A stretch of 6,604 nucleotides of DNA from Desulfobacteraceae bacterium (GCA_013203065.1 JABMQV010000496.1:1-6604), one strand, 5' to 3'; positions 1-6,432 are shown, numbered from the stretch's first letter. A program made the numbers and translations. The notes: generated by a model not told the origin, from the letters alone.

Positions 1-1345
1 AGGAATCGTAGAGTTCTTGAACGGTTCTAACACCCTGAAGCTCCATATCCCCAACGTGACCCAGTCCCTCCAGATTGCTCCGAGAGAGGACGCACCGGGA
101 AAACCCCAGTTTCTTGGCTTCTCTGATTCTCAGTTCCGGTTGGCTGACTCCGCGGATTTCACCGGCCAGACCGACCTCACCAAAAAGGACCACATTTCTG
201 TCAACGGATCGATCCAAAAAACTGGACATCATCGAAGAGACTATTCCGAGATCAGCGGCCGGTTCGTCTACCTTCAGACCGCCTGCCACATTGACAAAGA
301 TATCCTGATCTCCCAGGTCCATGCCGAGCCTTTTTCCAAGGACCGCCACCAGGAGGGAAATCCGATTGTGGTCTACGCCAACAGCCGTTCTCCGGGGCAT
401 GCCCAACGGACTGGGTCCAACCAGGGCCTGGATTTCCACCAGCACGGGTCTCGTACCTTCCAGGCAGGGGATTACCACGGACCCTGGTACGTCCTGGGGC
501 CTTTCTTCAAGAAAGATGCGGGAGGGGTTGTCCACCTCGCTCAGCCCGCTGTCCTTCATCTCAAAGACCCCGATTTCATTGGTGGGGCCGTAGCGGTTCT
601 TGACCGACCGGAGTATCCGAAATGCATGCCCCCTGTCTCCTTCAAAGTAGAGAACTGTATCCACCAGATGTTCCAGTACCTTTGGCCCGGCAATGGCACC
701 TTCCTTGGTCACATGGCCGATCAGAAATATGGGCATTCCTGATTTTTTGGCCAGGGTCATTAGCTTCGCTGCGACTTCCCTTACCTGTCCGACGCTGCCC
801 GGTGCCGAGGCAAGGTTATCCGTATACATTGCCTGGATTGAGTCCACGGCCACAAGGTCCGGTTTCAAAGGTTCCAGCCTTTCAAAGAGTTCGTCGATGC
901 AGGTTCCTGTCATGACATAGAGGCTGTCTGCACGGACAGACAACCTCTTGGCCCTTAGCTTGATTTGCTGGGAAGACTCCTCACCGGAGAGGTAGAGGGA
1001 CCGACATCCTGTGTTGGCCAGGCCTTCAAGCGCCTGGAGAATGAGGGTAGATTTTCCAATGCCCGGGTCACCGCCAATCAAGACAAGAGAGCCCGGTACC
1101 ACGCCACCCCCAAGGGTCCGGTCAAACTCGGCCAACCCGGTCCTTAACCTCATCTCGGGGGCAAGGGAAATTGTGTCTATGGGCTGTGGTTCGCCCATGG
1201 AAGAGACCCCTTTTTTCATTACAGGTTTGGTCGCCTCTTCCACCATGCTGTTCCATTGGTCGCACTCAGGACATCGCCCCATCCACTTCAGGGTCTGATA
1301 GCCACAACTTTGGCAGACATAAACGGATCTTGATGGTTTGGCCAT
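1..1345 (-). CDS. radA: DNA repair protein RadA (Sms), 3' end cut by the window edge
   Basis: RadA is a cytoplasmic RecA-family ATPase that drives branch migration of recombination intermediates and, in transformable bacteria, extends D-loops during uptake of foreign DNA (family knowledge). The translation starts MAKPSRSVYVCQSCG. Visible parts in order: a zinc finger with C11-x2-C14 and C25-x2-C28; Walker A GGDPGIGKST at residues 91-100; Walker B LVAVDS with D168; the RadA-specific motif KNRYG at 249-253 (KNRFG in E. coli); then the Lon-protease-like C-terminal domain. 448 codons are present with no stop, ending LYDS. E. coli RadA is about 460 residues, so only a few residues are likely missing. 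The ATG at 1345 gives the standard N-terminus just before the zinc finger, but no good Shine-Dalgarno sequence precedes it. It lies 180 bases downstream of comEC on the same strand. Large plus-strand open frames across this gene are antisense shadows. Confidence 0.97.
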   Translation of the reverse strand, partial: MAKPSRSVYVCQSCGYQTLKWMGRCPECDQWNSMVEEATKPVMKKGVSSMGEPQPIDTISLAPEMRLRTGLAEFDRTLGGGVVPGSLVLIGGDPGIGKSTLILQALEGLANTGCRSLYLSGEESSQQIKLRAKRLSVRADSLYVMTGTCIDELFERLEPLKPDLVAVDSIQAMYTDNLASAPGSVGQVREVAAKLMTLAKKSGMPIFLIGHVTKEGAIAGPKVLEHLVDTVLYFEGDRGHAFRILRSVKNRYGPTNEIGVFEMKDSGLSEVDNPSRIFLEERPQDVPGSVVIPCLEGTRPVLVEIQALVGPSPLGMPRRTAVGVDHNRISLLVAVLGKRLGMDLGDQDIFVNVAGGLKVDEPAADLGIVSSMMSSFLDRSVDRNVVLFGEVGLAGEIRGVSQPELRIREAKKLGFSRCVLSRSNLEGLGHVGDMELQGVRTVQELYDS

Positions 1346-1525
1346 GACAGTATCTGGCTCGGCAATGCCCCGAAATTAACCCGTCCAGGGAATCTCAACA
1401 GTGCTGAAACGACTAAAACTGATTCCTGATTTCGAGATCCGAGAGTTGGGTTTCAAGTTCTGTTACAAAGGATTGTCTCAGTATAACAAAATTTTTTTCC
1501 TAAGACACGAATTTGTTTAGATTCC
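1346..1525 (-). other. comEC-radA intergenic region (radA leader)
   Basis: This 180-base gap holds no open frame I can support. Read on the minus strand it contains an A7T4 tract and a candidate promoter near its upstream end. A 6-bp inverted repeat (GGAATC/GATTCC at 1389-1394 and 1421-1426, 26-base loop) follows in what would be a leader of roughly 125 bases. I see no hairpin followed by a U-run after the comEC stop, so transcription from murA-comEC may continue into radA. Confidence 0.5.
1480..1508 (-). promoter_or_regulatory. possible sigma-70 promoter for radA
   Basis: On the minus strand the -10 TATACT (1480-1485, five of six consensus bases) lies 17 bp from a weak -35 GTGTCT (1503-1508, three of six). 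The spacer contains an A7T4 tract. It sits between the comEC stop and the radA start, where an internal promoter would be expected. The poor -35 keeps this tentative. Confidence 0.35.
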
Positions 1526-3979
1526 CTAACGGGCATGGTCTTTAAGGAAGGTATTGATTTCAACTCCACTGACTCCAACCGTTACCCGGACAGCCCCTGA
1601 CTGACCGGTATTGAATACCTCGCACCCTAGCCCCCTCAGCCTTTCCATGGTCTGCTTGCGGTGGAAAGACCTGGGGAGATTGCCTTTTCCTGATGATATC
1701 ACGCATATCTTAGGCCTTACGCTCTCAAGAAATCTTTGAGAGTTCGAGTTTGGGCTCCCGTGATGGGGAGAGAGGAGGATGTCGCTTTTGAGGGCATCGC
1801 GCCGATTTGAGACAAGGACCTTCTCGCCCTGCCTCTCCAGGTCACCCGGGAACAGGAAGGTTTTTCCCCTGAAGGAAATCTTGAGCACCAGTGAATTGTT
1901 GTTTAACCTTGTCCCGTTGTCATAGAGATCAAGGAACTTGTTGTCGGGTTTGGGGTGTAAGACCTGAATCCTGGCGCCATTTATTTGCCTGCCGGGTGCC
2001 AGATCAATGGGTAGCCGTTTCTTTATCCCCTTGCTTTTGAGAATGTCCATAAGTTCTGCAAATGAGGCTGTTGTCACCTTGTCTCCGTTCCACCAGAATT
2101 CTTTGGGGCGAAAGGCCTTCGCAATAAAACGAAGCCCGTTCATATGATCTGACTGGGGGTGGCTCAGTACCAGGTAGTCTATCCGGCGGATCTTGGAATT
2201 CCAGAGATAGGGAGCAACCACCATCTTGCCCACATCAAAGGTATCGTCGTGAAACCCTCCCCCATCTATCAGCATCTTTTCTCCCCCGGGAAACTCAACC
2301 AGTGCCGCATTACCATTTCTTACGTCCAGGAAAGTGACCCTGAGATCCTGGTTAAGGCTTGTCCTGTGAAACCAGTATGCCAGGTCGGCTAGAATAAAGA
2401 TGAGCGTAAGCACAAGCCCCACCTTTGCCCATCGCGAGCGCATGAAGAAAAATGCGAAAAAAATGAGCATATAGTACAAGATGATTTCAACTAGATTGGG
2501 TGTGATTGTCCAAGAACTGGCCCATGAGAGACTCGCCCAAAACCGGACAATTTCCATAATTAGATCCAGCCCCCATGCGCCCAATTGCAGAAAAAACTCA
2601 GCCACTTGAAGGGAAAGAGGCAGGGCCACGACCGAGAGCAATCCAAAGGGAATGACACACAACCCCAGGATGGGTATGACCATCACATTGGCCGGGATGG
2701 TGACAAGGGAGACCCTGTGAAAATAAAAAGAGGTAATAGGCAGGAGGAACAGTGCGGCCGCCAGGCTTACTGCGATGAGGCCCACAAAATAGACAAGAAC
2801 GCGGTTGAGGAACCTGGTTTTCCCTTTTAGTGACGCTTCAAAAGGGGGGAACTTTTTCATGATGGGGGGAGTCAACAAAAGAATCCCTATAACGGCGGAA
2901 AATGAGAACTGAAACGAAATGCTGAAGAGGGTATGGGGATCCAGGGCGAGAATGACTAAGCCGGCCAGGGCAAGGGTGGACCAGATTTCCCTTTCCCGCC
3001 CAAGGATCAAAGACCAAAGAAAGGCGAGGACCATGATCATGGCGCGCTGTCCGGGGACCTGAAATCCCGTAAGTAAGGTATACCCTATGACAGGAAAACA
3101 TGTCAAAACCGCCGCCAACCTTCGGATATCGGTCTTGAGAGCCAGCCTGTAGGACAGGGATAAGACCCATTTAATGAAGAAAAAGGCCACCCATCCCACA
3201 AGCCCCACATGCAGTCCCGAGACCGCAAGCACATGTCCCAGTCCGGTCCGGTTAAAAGGTTCTCGCAGCTCATTACTGAGTGCTTGACGTTGTCCCAGGA
3301 TAAGGGCGCAATAGAGGACATCGTCTTGGGTACTGAGCCTTCTTCTAAATAATTCCCGTATGGGTCGTTGAATCTCATCCAGCAATCCCATGGAAAATGA
3401 GAGGTCCCTTGAACCCATGGGGACGATATATCTCCCATCGGATATATAGGCAGCGCAGGTAAGGCCCTTCGTTTTCATTGCCGATTCATAGTCGTATCGG
3501 CCCGGATTGTTGAAATTCCTGAAAGGTTTTAGTCGGGCAGGAAAATAGATCCGTTCACCCGGCCTGAGGTCAGGGGGATGATCATAGACGGTCACAATGA
3601 TATCTTCGTTGACCGGGGTGGCCGCCCCTTTTGTGAGGAGCCTTCTTGCTTTGACTCTCAGCTTGGCCATTTTCCCGGTAAGCTTGATTGGCTCCAGGAC
3701 TGTTCCTTCGATCGTGACTTTATTTGGCGGGGTAGCAAGAGACAACAGCTGAGACGGCGGGTGGCTTCCAAGGTCAAGGAGAATTCCGGTTAGGAAGAAG
3801 GTCGTCAGGAGGCAGGAGATCCTGAACCGGGATGAGAGAAAGATGGTGCCTAGCAGAAACAGGGTGAGAAAAATGCATAGGGCGACCAAGCATGCCCGCC
3901 AGAAATGAAATGTCTCATGGCCAACCAATATGCCCCCTCCAAATGACAAAAGCATGGGTATGAGGGGGCGTTGAAACAT
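1526..3979 (-). CDS. comEC: ComEC/Rec2 family DNA internalisation channel protein
   Basis: ComEC is the polytopic inner-membrane protein that passes single-stranded DNA into the cytoplasm during natural transformation (family knowledge). With the start at 3979 it is 817 residues. Order: three hydrophobic segments (about 5-20, 29-48, 54-70); a DUF4131/OB-like region (about 87-195) with the conserved NPGRYDYE stretch near 158-165; the Competence domain with its hallmark HVLAVSGLHVG at 249-259 and multiple membrane segments to about 540; then a metallo-beta-lactamase-like domain with SHPQSDHMNGL (606-616), PGDLE (711-715) and HHGSPNS (739-745). I prefer ATG 3979 to the in-frame ATG at 4021. It begins one base after the murA stop, has AAAAGG six bases upstream, and leads straight into the first membrane helix. 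The MBL domain departs from the family: LDVGQGD reads LDVRNGN, and the second His of HxHxDH is Gln. Whether this cell is transformable cannot be told from the sequence. Confidence 0.95.
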   Translation of the reverse strand: MFQRPLIPMLLSFGGGILVGHETFHFWRACLVALCIFLTLFLLGTIFLSSRFRISCLLTTFFLTGILLDLGSHPPSQLLSLATPPNKVTIEGTVLEPIKLTGKMAKLRVKARRLLTKGAATPVNEDIIVTVYDHPPDLRPGERIYFPARLKPFRNFNNPGRYDYESAMKTKGLTCAAYISDGRYIVPMGSRDLSFSMGLLDEIQRPIRELFRRRLSTQDDVLYCALILGQRQALSNELREPFNRTGLGHVLAVSGLHVGLVGWVAFFFIKWVLSLSYRLALKTDIRRLAAVLTCFPVIGYTLLTGFQVPGQRAMIMVLAFLWSLILGREREIWSTLALAGLVILALDPHTLFSISFQFSFSAVIGILLLTPPIMKKFPPFEASLKGKTRFLNRVLVYFVGLIAVSLAAALFLLPITSFYFHRVSLVTIPANVMVIPILGLCVIPFGLLSVVALPLSLQVAEFFLQLGAWGLDLIMEIVRFWASLSWASSWTITPNLVEIILYYMLIFFAFFFMRSRWAKVGLVLTLIFILADLAYWFHRTSLNQDLRVTFLDVRNGNAALVEFPGGEKMLIDGGGFHDDTFDVGKMVVAPYLWNSKIRRIDYLVLSHPQSDHMNGLRFIAKAFRPKEFWWNGDKVTTASFAELMDILKSKGIKKRLPIDLAPGRQINGARIQVLHPKPDNKFLDLYDNGTRLNNNSLVLKISFRGKTFLFPGDLERQGEKVLVSNRRDALKSDILLSPHHGSPNSNSQRFLESVRPKICVISSGKGNLPRSFHRKQTMERLRGLGCEVFNTGQSGAVRVTVGVSGVEINTFLKDHAR

Positions 3980-3980
3980 G

Positions 3981-5237
3981 TCAGACCTTTTCTCGCCAGA
4001 TGGTCGCTCCCAAGGCCTCAAATTTCTTTTCGAGTGCCTCGTATCCCCTGTCTAGATGATAGATCCGGTGAACTTCAGTTTTCCCGCCTTTGGCCACTAG
4101 TCCGGCCAGAATGAGAGAGGCGCTGGCACGGAGGTCGGTTGCCATAACCGGGGCTGAAAAAAGCTGTTCTTTGCCCTTTACCAGGGCCCGGTTGCCATTG
4201 ATTTCAATTTCTGCGCCCATTCGCTTGAGTTCACTCACATGAATAAACCTATTTTCAAATACGGTTTCTGTAATCGTGCTCCATCCCTTTGAGATGCACA
4301 TGAGGGTCATGAATTGGGCCTGTAGGTCGGTGGGAAAGCCTGGAAACGGGGTTGTCTTCACATCAACACTCTCGATGATATCGGGCCCTTTGACGCGTAT
4401 GCCATTTGGGGTGACTTCGAGCTTTGTTCCGATAAATTCCAGTTTTTCCATCAGCGCCCCCAGATGGCTCGGGCAACACCCCTCAATCTCTATGTCACCC
4501 CCGGTCATGGCCGCCGCAATCATGAAGGTTCCCGACTCGATCCTGTCAGGTATAATAGTATGTCGAGCCGGTCGCAGATCCGTAACCCCTTGGATGACGA
4601 TCGTATCTGTTCCGTCCCCTTCAATCTTTGCCCCCATATCCCGCAGCATATCCGCCAGATCCCGTATTTCCGGTTCCCGGGCGACGTTTCCCAAAGTTGT
4701 CTCGCCCTCGGCCGTCACCGCTGCCATCATTATGTTTTCAGTACCCGTCACCGTGGGGATATCAAAGAAGATATCGGCGCCTTTTAACCGGTCAGCATGC
4801 GCATTGATGTAGCCGTGATCCAGCCACATCTCCACCCCCATGGCAGAAAGGGCTTTCAGATGTAGATTCACCGGCCGCTCCCCGATGGCACAGCCTCCGG
4901 GCAATGAGATTCGGGCCTTCCCGTATCGGGCCAAAAGGGGGCCGAGTAGGACGATGGATGCCCGCATGGTCTTTACGAGTTCATAAGGGGCATTGTAGTC
5001 CTTGAGGTTGCTGGAATTTACCTCAAGGGCATTTCTGTCCTGACGGAACTCGACCCCTAGTTCTGACATAATCCCCTTCAGGGTCTCCACATCCCTGAGA
5101 TGAGGGACATTATAAAGGCGATGCCAGCCCTCGGCTAAGAGACAGGCGGCAATGATGGGAAGGGCCGCATTCTTGGCACCACTGACCTGTATTTTGCCTC
5201 GCAAGGGGTTTCCGCCTTCAATGACCATCTTGTCCAT
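3981..5237 (-). CDS. murA: UDP-N-acetylglucosamine 1-carboxyvinyltransferase (MurA)
   Basis: MurA is the cytoplasmic enzyme that transfers enolpyruvate from phosphoenolpyruvate to UDP-GlcNAc, the first committed step of peptidoglycan synthesis (family knowledge). The 418-residue product matches the normal family length. The start reads [14 protein letters not shown]. Expected active-site residues are visible: K22 and N23 in [10 protein letters not shown]92 in KTMRAS, catalytic C116 in [13 protein letters not shown]304 in FPTDLQAQ and R397 in HLDRGYE. The loop cysteine is present rather than Asp, so the enzyme is expected to be of the fosfomycin-sensitive type (inference). The ATG at 5237 has AGAGGT seven bases upstream. 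It is the first gene of the minus-strand block and runs directly into comEC. The 178-codon plus-strand frame across its middle is a shadow. Confidence 0.98.
   Translation of the reverse strand: MDKMVIEGGNPLRGKIQVSGAKNAALPIIAACLLAEGWHRLYNVPHLRDVETLKGIMSELGVEFRQDRNALEVNSSNLKDYNAPYELVKTMRASIVLLGPLLARYGKARISLPGGCAIGERPVNLHLKALSAMGVEMWLDHGYINAHADRLKGADIFFDIPTVTGTENIMMAAVTAEGETTLGNVAREPEIRDLADMLRDMGAKIEGDGTDTIVIQGVTDLRPARHTIIPDRIESGTFMIAAAMTGGDIEIEGCCPSHLGALMEKLEFIGTKLEVTPNGIRVKGPDIIESVDVKTTPFPGFPTDLQAQFMTLMCISKGWSTITETVFENRFIHVSELKRMGAEIEINGNRALVKGKEQLFSAPVMATDLRASASLILAGLVAKGGKTEVHRIYHLDRGYEALEKKFEALGATIWREKV
3986..3991 (-). promoter_or_regulatory. comEC ribosome binding site inside the end of murA
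   Basis: On the minus strand AAAAGG lies six bases upstream of the ATG at 3979 and is within the last codons of murA. The murA stop and the comEC start read TGA-C-ATG. This decides the comEC start and points to translational coupling or re-initiation. Confidence 0.7.
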
Positions 5238-5244
5238 AGTTTAG

Positions 5245-5250
5245 ACCTCT
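5245..5250 (-). promoter_or_regulatory. murA ribosome binding site
   Basis: On the minus strand AGAGGT lies seven bases upstream of the ATG at 5237. It supports that start over the second in-frame ATG three codons later. Confidence 0.65.
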
Positions 5251-5372
5251 GTGGGCTGCTGTGGATTTGGAGTCTTAGTGATTCTGACTATCTCCGAAAG
5301 ATGCGAAGATACAAGAATCCTTATATGAATTTACGGTTTATAATAATTGTGGTAAATCGTCAATGTAGTTGG

Positions 5373-5401
5373 TGCCTGAACGAAAAGTCAGGTTCAGGGC
5401 A
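5373..5401. repeat. imperfect hairpin TGCCTGAAC / GTTCAGGGCA
   Basis: Arms at 5373-5381 and 5392-5401 pair over nine base pairs with one bulged G and a ten-base loop. The core CCTGAAC/GTTCAGG (5375-5381, 5392-5398) is perfect. No T-run follows on either strand, so it is not a typical terminator; an operator or an RNA element in the murA leader are alternatives. Confidence 0.5.
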
Positions 5402-5452
5402 AATTCGAATATCGGATGACAAAATGATCAGGAAGTTTTCAATAAATTCGAA
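5401..5452. repeat. two AAATTCGAA direct repeats, 43 bp apart
   Basis: AAATTCGAA occurs at 5401-5409 and again at 5444-5452. Each contains the palindrome TTCGAA. The 43-bp offset is close to four helical turns, so both sites would face the same side of the DNA. This could be a regulator site pair or chance in AT-rich DNA. Confidence 0.4.
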
Positions 5453-5463
5453 CACCACTCCAG

Positions 5464-5475
5464 AACCTGCAGGTT
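5464..5475. repeat. 12-bp perfect palindrome AACCTGCAGGTT
   Basis: The sequence is identical to its reverse complement over 12 bases. Its half GAACCTG (5463-5469) is also the reverse complement of CAGGTTC at 5389-5395 in the nearby hairpin. It may be an operator for a dimeric regulator of one of the divergent genes; this is inference only. Confidence 0.4.
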
Positions 5476-5540
5476 ATTTCCCCTGGACTTATTGAGATGA
5501 TACAATGATCAAGCCCGACATAGTGAAAATGTGGTGTTTT

Positions 5541-5589
5541 TGTCATTGGAACGGTTGTATTTCTGTCATTGTTTTGAATTTCGTTGTCA
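5541..5589 (+). repeat. three phased TGTCA units before the Mut7-C gene
   Basis: TGTCATTG occurs at 5541-5548 and 5564-5571, and a shorter TGTCA lies at 5585-5589. The offsets are 23 and 21 bp, about two helical turns each. The last unit ends just ahead of the ribosome binding site of the gene starting at 5603. Confidence 0.4.
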
Positions 5590-5602
5590 AGGGGTTCAAG
5601 AA

Positions 5603-6055
5603 GTGAGATTTGTAGCCGACTCCATGCTGGGCAAACTGGCCAAGTGGCTGCGGGTGCTTGGCTATGACACCCGCTATAAAAGCCATTACGGGCCAGGGGT
5701 GATTGATCAACTGGTGGAAGATGGGCGGACGTTTCTGTCGCGTCAGGTTAAAATCGTAAACTCATATGATAATGCCGTGTTGCTCCAATCCCATGATACG
5801 GGGGGACAACTGGCGGAACTGAAAGAGAAGATCGGTTTTGAGCCGGATGGGTCGAAGCTGTTTAGCAGGTGTTTGATCTGTAATGTGCTTCTGGAAGAGG
5901 CGGATATCAGTGAGGCAAAGGAAAATGTGCCCGAATATGTTTTTTATGAAAATATGATGGGAATTCGGTTTTGCCCATCATGTTGCAGGTACTTCTGGCC
6001 CGGCAGTCACCGGGAGAGAATGGCGAGGAAGTTAAGGGAATGGGGGTTTGGTTAA
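5603..6055 (+). CDS. Mut7-C RNase-fold (PIN-like) protein with zinc ribbon
   Basis: This 150-residue protein matches the Mut7-C (DUF82) family, whose PIN-like domain is predicted to be an RNase; the substrate is unknown. The N-terminus has the family signature RFVADSMLGKLAKWLR at residues 2-17, with acidic D6. The C-terminal zinc ribbon shows C90-x2-C93 and C124-x2-C127, then the typical YFWPGSH at 130-136. I start at GTG 5603 because the conserved domain begins immediately there and AAGGGG lies eight bases upstream. The same frame is open back to a GTG at 5531, but those 24 extra residues are unlike the family and lack a ribosome binding site. At residues 45-48 the protein reads LSRQ, where many members have LTRD, so one expected acidic residue appears to be Gln. 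The gene is divergent from murA and convergent with the H1-like gene. Confidence 0.85.
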   Translation: MRFVADSMLGKLAKWLRVLGYDTRYKSHYGPGVIDQLVEDGRTFLSRQVKIVNSYDNAVLLQSHDTGGQLAELKEKIGFEPDGSKLFSRCLICNVLLEEADISEAKENVPEYVFYENMMGIRFCPSCCRYFWPGSHRERMARKLREWGFG

Positions 6056-6131
6056 TACCCTTTTCCCATACACAATAAAGCCGGTTAAGAAACAAATACC
6101 CCTTTCCCAGAGGCGTTTCCCCTCCCGGCTT
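6036..6131. terminator. possible two-way terminator region between convergent genes
   Basis: Between the two convergent stops there are nested dyads. AAGCCGG (6078-6084) pairs perfectly with CCGGCTT (6125-6131) over a 40-base loop; on the minus strand the second arm is followed by TATTGT. GGGAATGGGG (6036-6045) can pair with CCCTTTTCCC (6058-6067) with one mismatch and one G-T pair. Neither has a clean U-run, so termination is only suggested by the convergent layout. Confidence 0.3.
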
Positions 6132-6160
6132 CGAGATGGCTGTGCTCAACAGGCTGGACC

Positions 6161-6427
6161 CTATTTTTTCTTTATTGCAGCCCTTTTTCTTTTTGCAGCA
6201 GGTCTTTTCTTTGCAACCGTTTTTTTCTTGGCTGCAGGCCTTCTTTTTGCGACCACCTTTTCCTTCTTCTTCTTGGCCTTTGCGGCCTTTTCTGCAGCCG
6301 TGGCCTTACTCAGCAAACTCTCCAATTTCTTGATCCTGGTCTTTGTCGCCGGTAAGTCCTTGTTGAGCCTTTGCAATGTTTTTTTCGCATTCCGTAATCT
6401 AAATTCAAGTTGTTTAACAGTCGCCAT
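6161..6427 (-). CDS. small lysine-rich histone H1-like protein with heptad-repeat N-terminus
   Basis: The product is 88 residues with the start at ATG 6427, chosen over an in-frame ATG five codons upstream because AAAGGAG lies five bases before it. Residues 4-39 carry hydrophobic positions V4, L7, L11, A14, L18, L21, L25, T28, I32, L35 and L39 in perfect 3-4 spacing, a coiled-coil pattern interrupted by P26, which may allow a helical hairpin. Residues 42-88 are about half Lys/Arg (23 of 47), with Ala, Val and Pro making up most of the rest. They contain a 12-residue repeat, VAKRRPAAKKKT then VAKKRPAAKRKR. Such tails resemble bacterial H1-like proteins and AlgP-type proteins that bind DNA non-specifically. 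A nucleoid role is inference; RNA or polyphosphate binding is possible. No signal peptide or membrane segment is seen. It converges with the Mut7-C gene. Confidence 0.8.
   Translation of the reverse strand: MATVKQLEFRLRNAKKTLQRLNKDLPATKTRIKKLESLLSKATAAEKAAKAKKKKEKVVAKRRPAAKKKTVAKKRPAAKRKRAAIKKK
6182..6253 (-). repeat. two 36-bp in-frame tandem repeats in the H1-like gene
   Basis: Residues 59-70 (bases 6218-6253) and 71-82 (bases 6182-6217) are tandem copies of a 12-residue unit, V-A-K-[KR]-R-P-A-A-K-[KR]-K-[TR]. The DNA copies share much of their sequence but differ at many third positions, so the duplication is not recent or is held by protein-level selection. Confidence 0.7.
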
Positions 6428-6432
6428 AGATT

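Larger units (their letters stand above)
5238..5602. other. divergent intergenic region murA / Mut7-C gene
   Basis: This 365-base AT-rich gap separates two divergently read genes. A 64-codon plus-strand frame (5301-5495) has no Shine-Dalgarno sequence and no recognisable domain, so I do not call it. A possible murA promoter is TTGACG with TATAAA 15 bp downstream on the minus strand (about 5335-5361), but the spacing is short. For the plus-strand gene I see no clear -35/-10 pair; TACAAT at 5500-5505 is a lone -10-like box. The rest is marked by hairpins, palindromes and short repeats listed separately. Confidence 0.5.

Noticed and set aside
17..742. 241-codon plus-strand open frame
   Set aside because: It is antisense to the well-supported radA reading frame (KNRYG, Walker B) and has no recognisable domain.
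1440..1470. LexA-type SOS box before radA
   Set aside because: A CTGT and other fragments are present but no spaced CTGT-ACAG dyad is found.
2838..3438. Two 110-codon minus-strand frames
   Set aside because: They are alternative frames inside comEC, where the Competence-domain motifs fix the real frame.
3980..4021. comEC start at ATG 4021 (14 extra residues)
   Set aside because: It overlaps the end of murA with no ribosome binding site, and the extension [14 protein letters not shown] is polar and unlike a ComEC start; ATG 3979 fits better.
4276..4812. 178-codon plus-strand open frame
   Set aside because: It lies wholly antisense to murA, whose active-site residues are all in place; the composition looks like a shadow.
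5301..5495. 64-codon plus-strand frame in the divergent gap
   Set aside because: No Shine-Dalgarno sequence, no domain, and it runs through the dyads and repeats; treated as non-coding.
5531..5602. GTG 5531 as start of the Mut7-C protein
   Set aside because: The 24 additional residues are Cys/Phe-rich and outside the domain, with no ribosome binding site; GTG 5603 has AAGGGG at good spacing.
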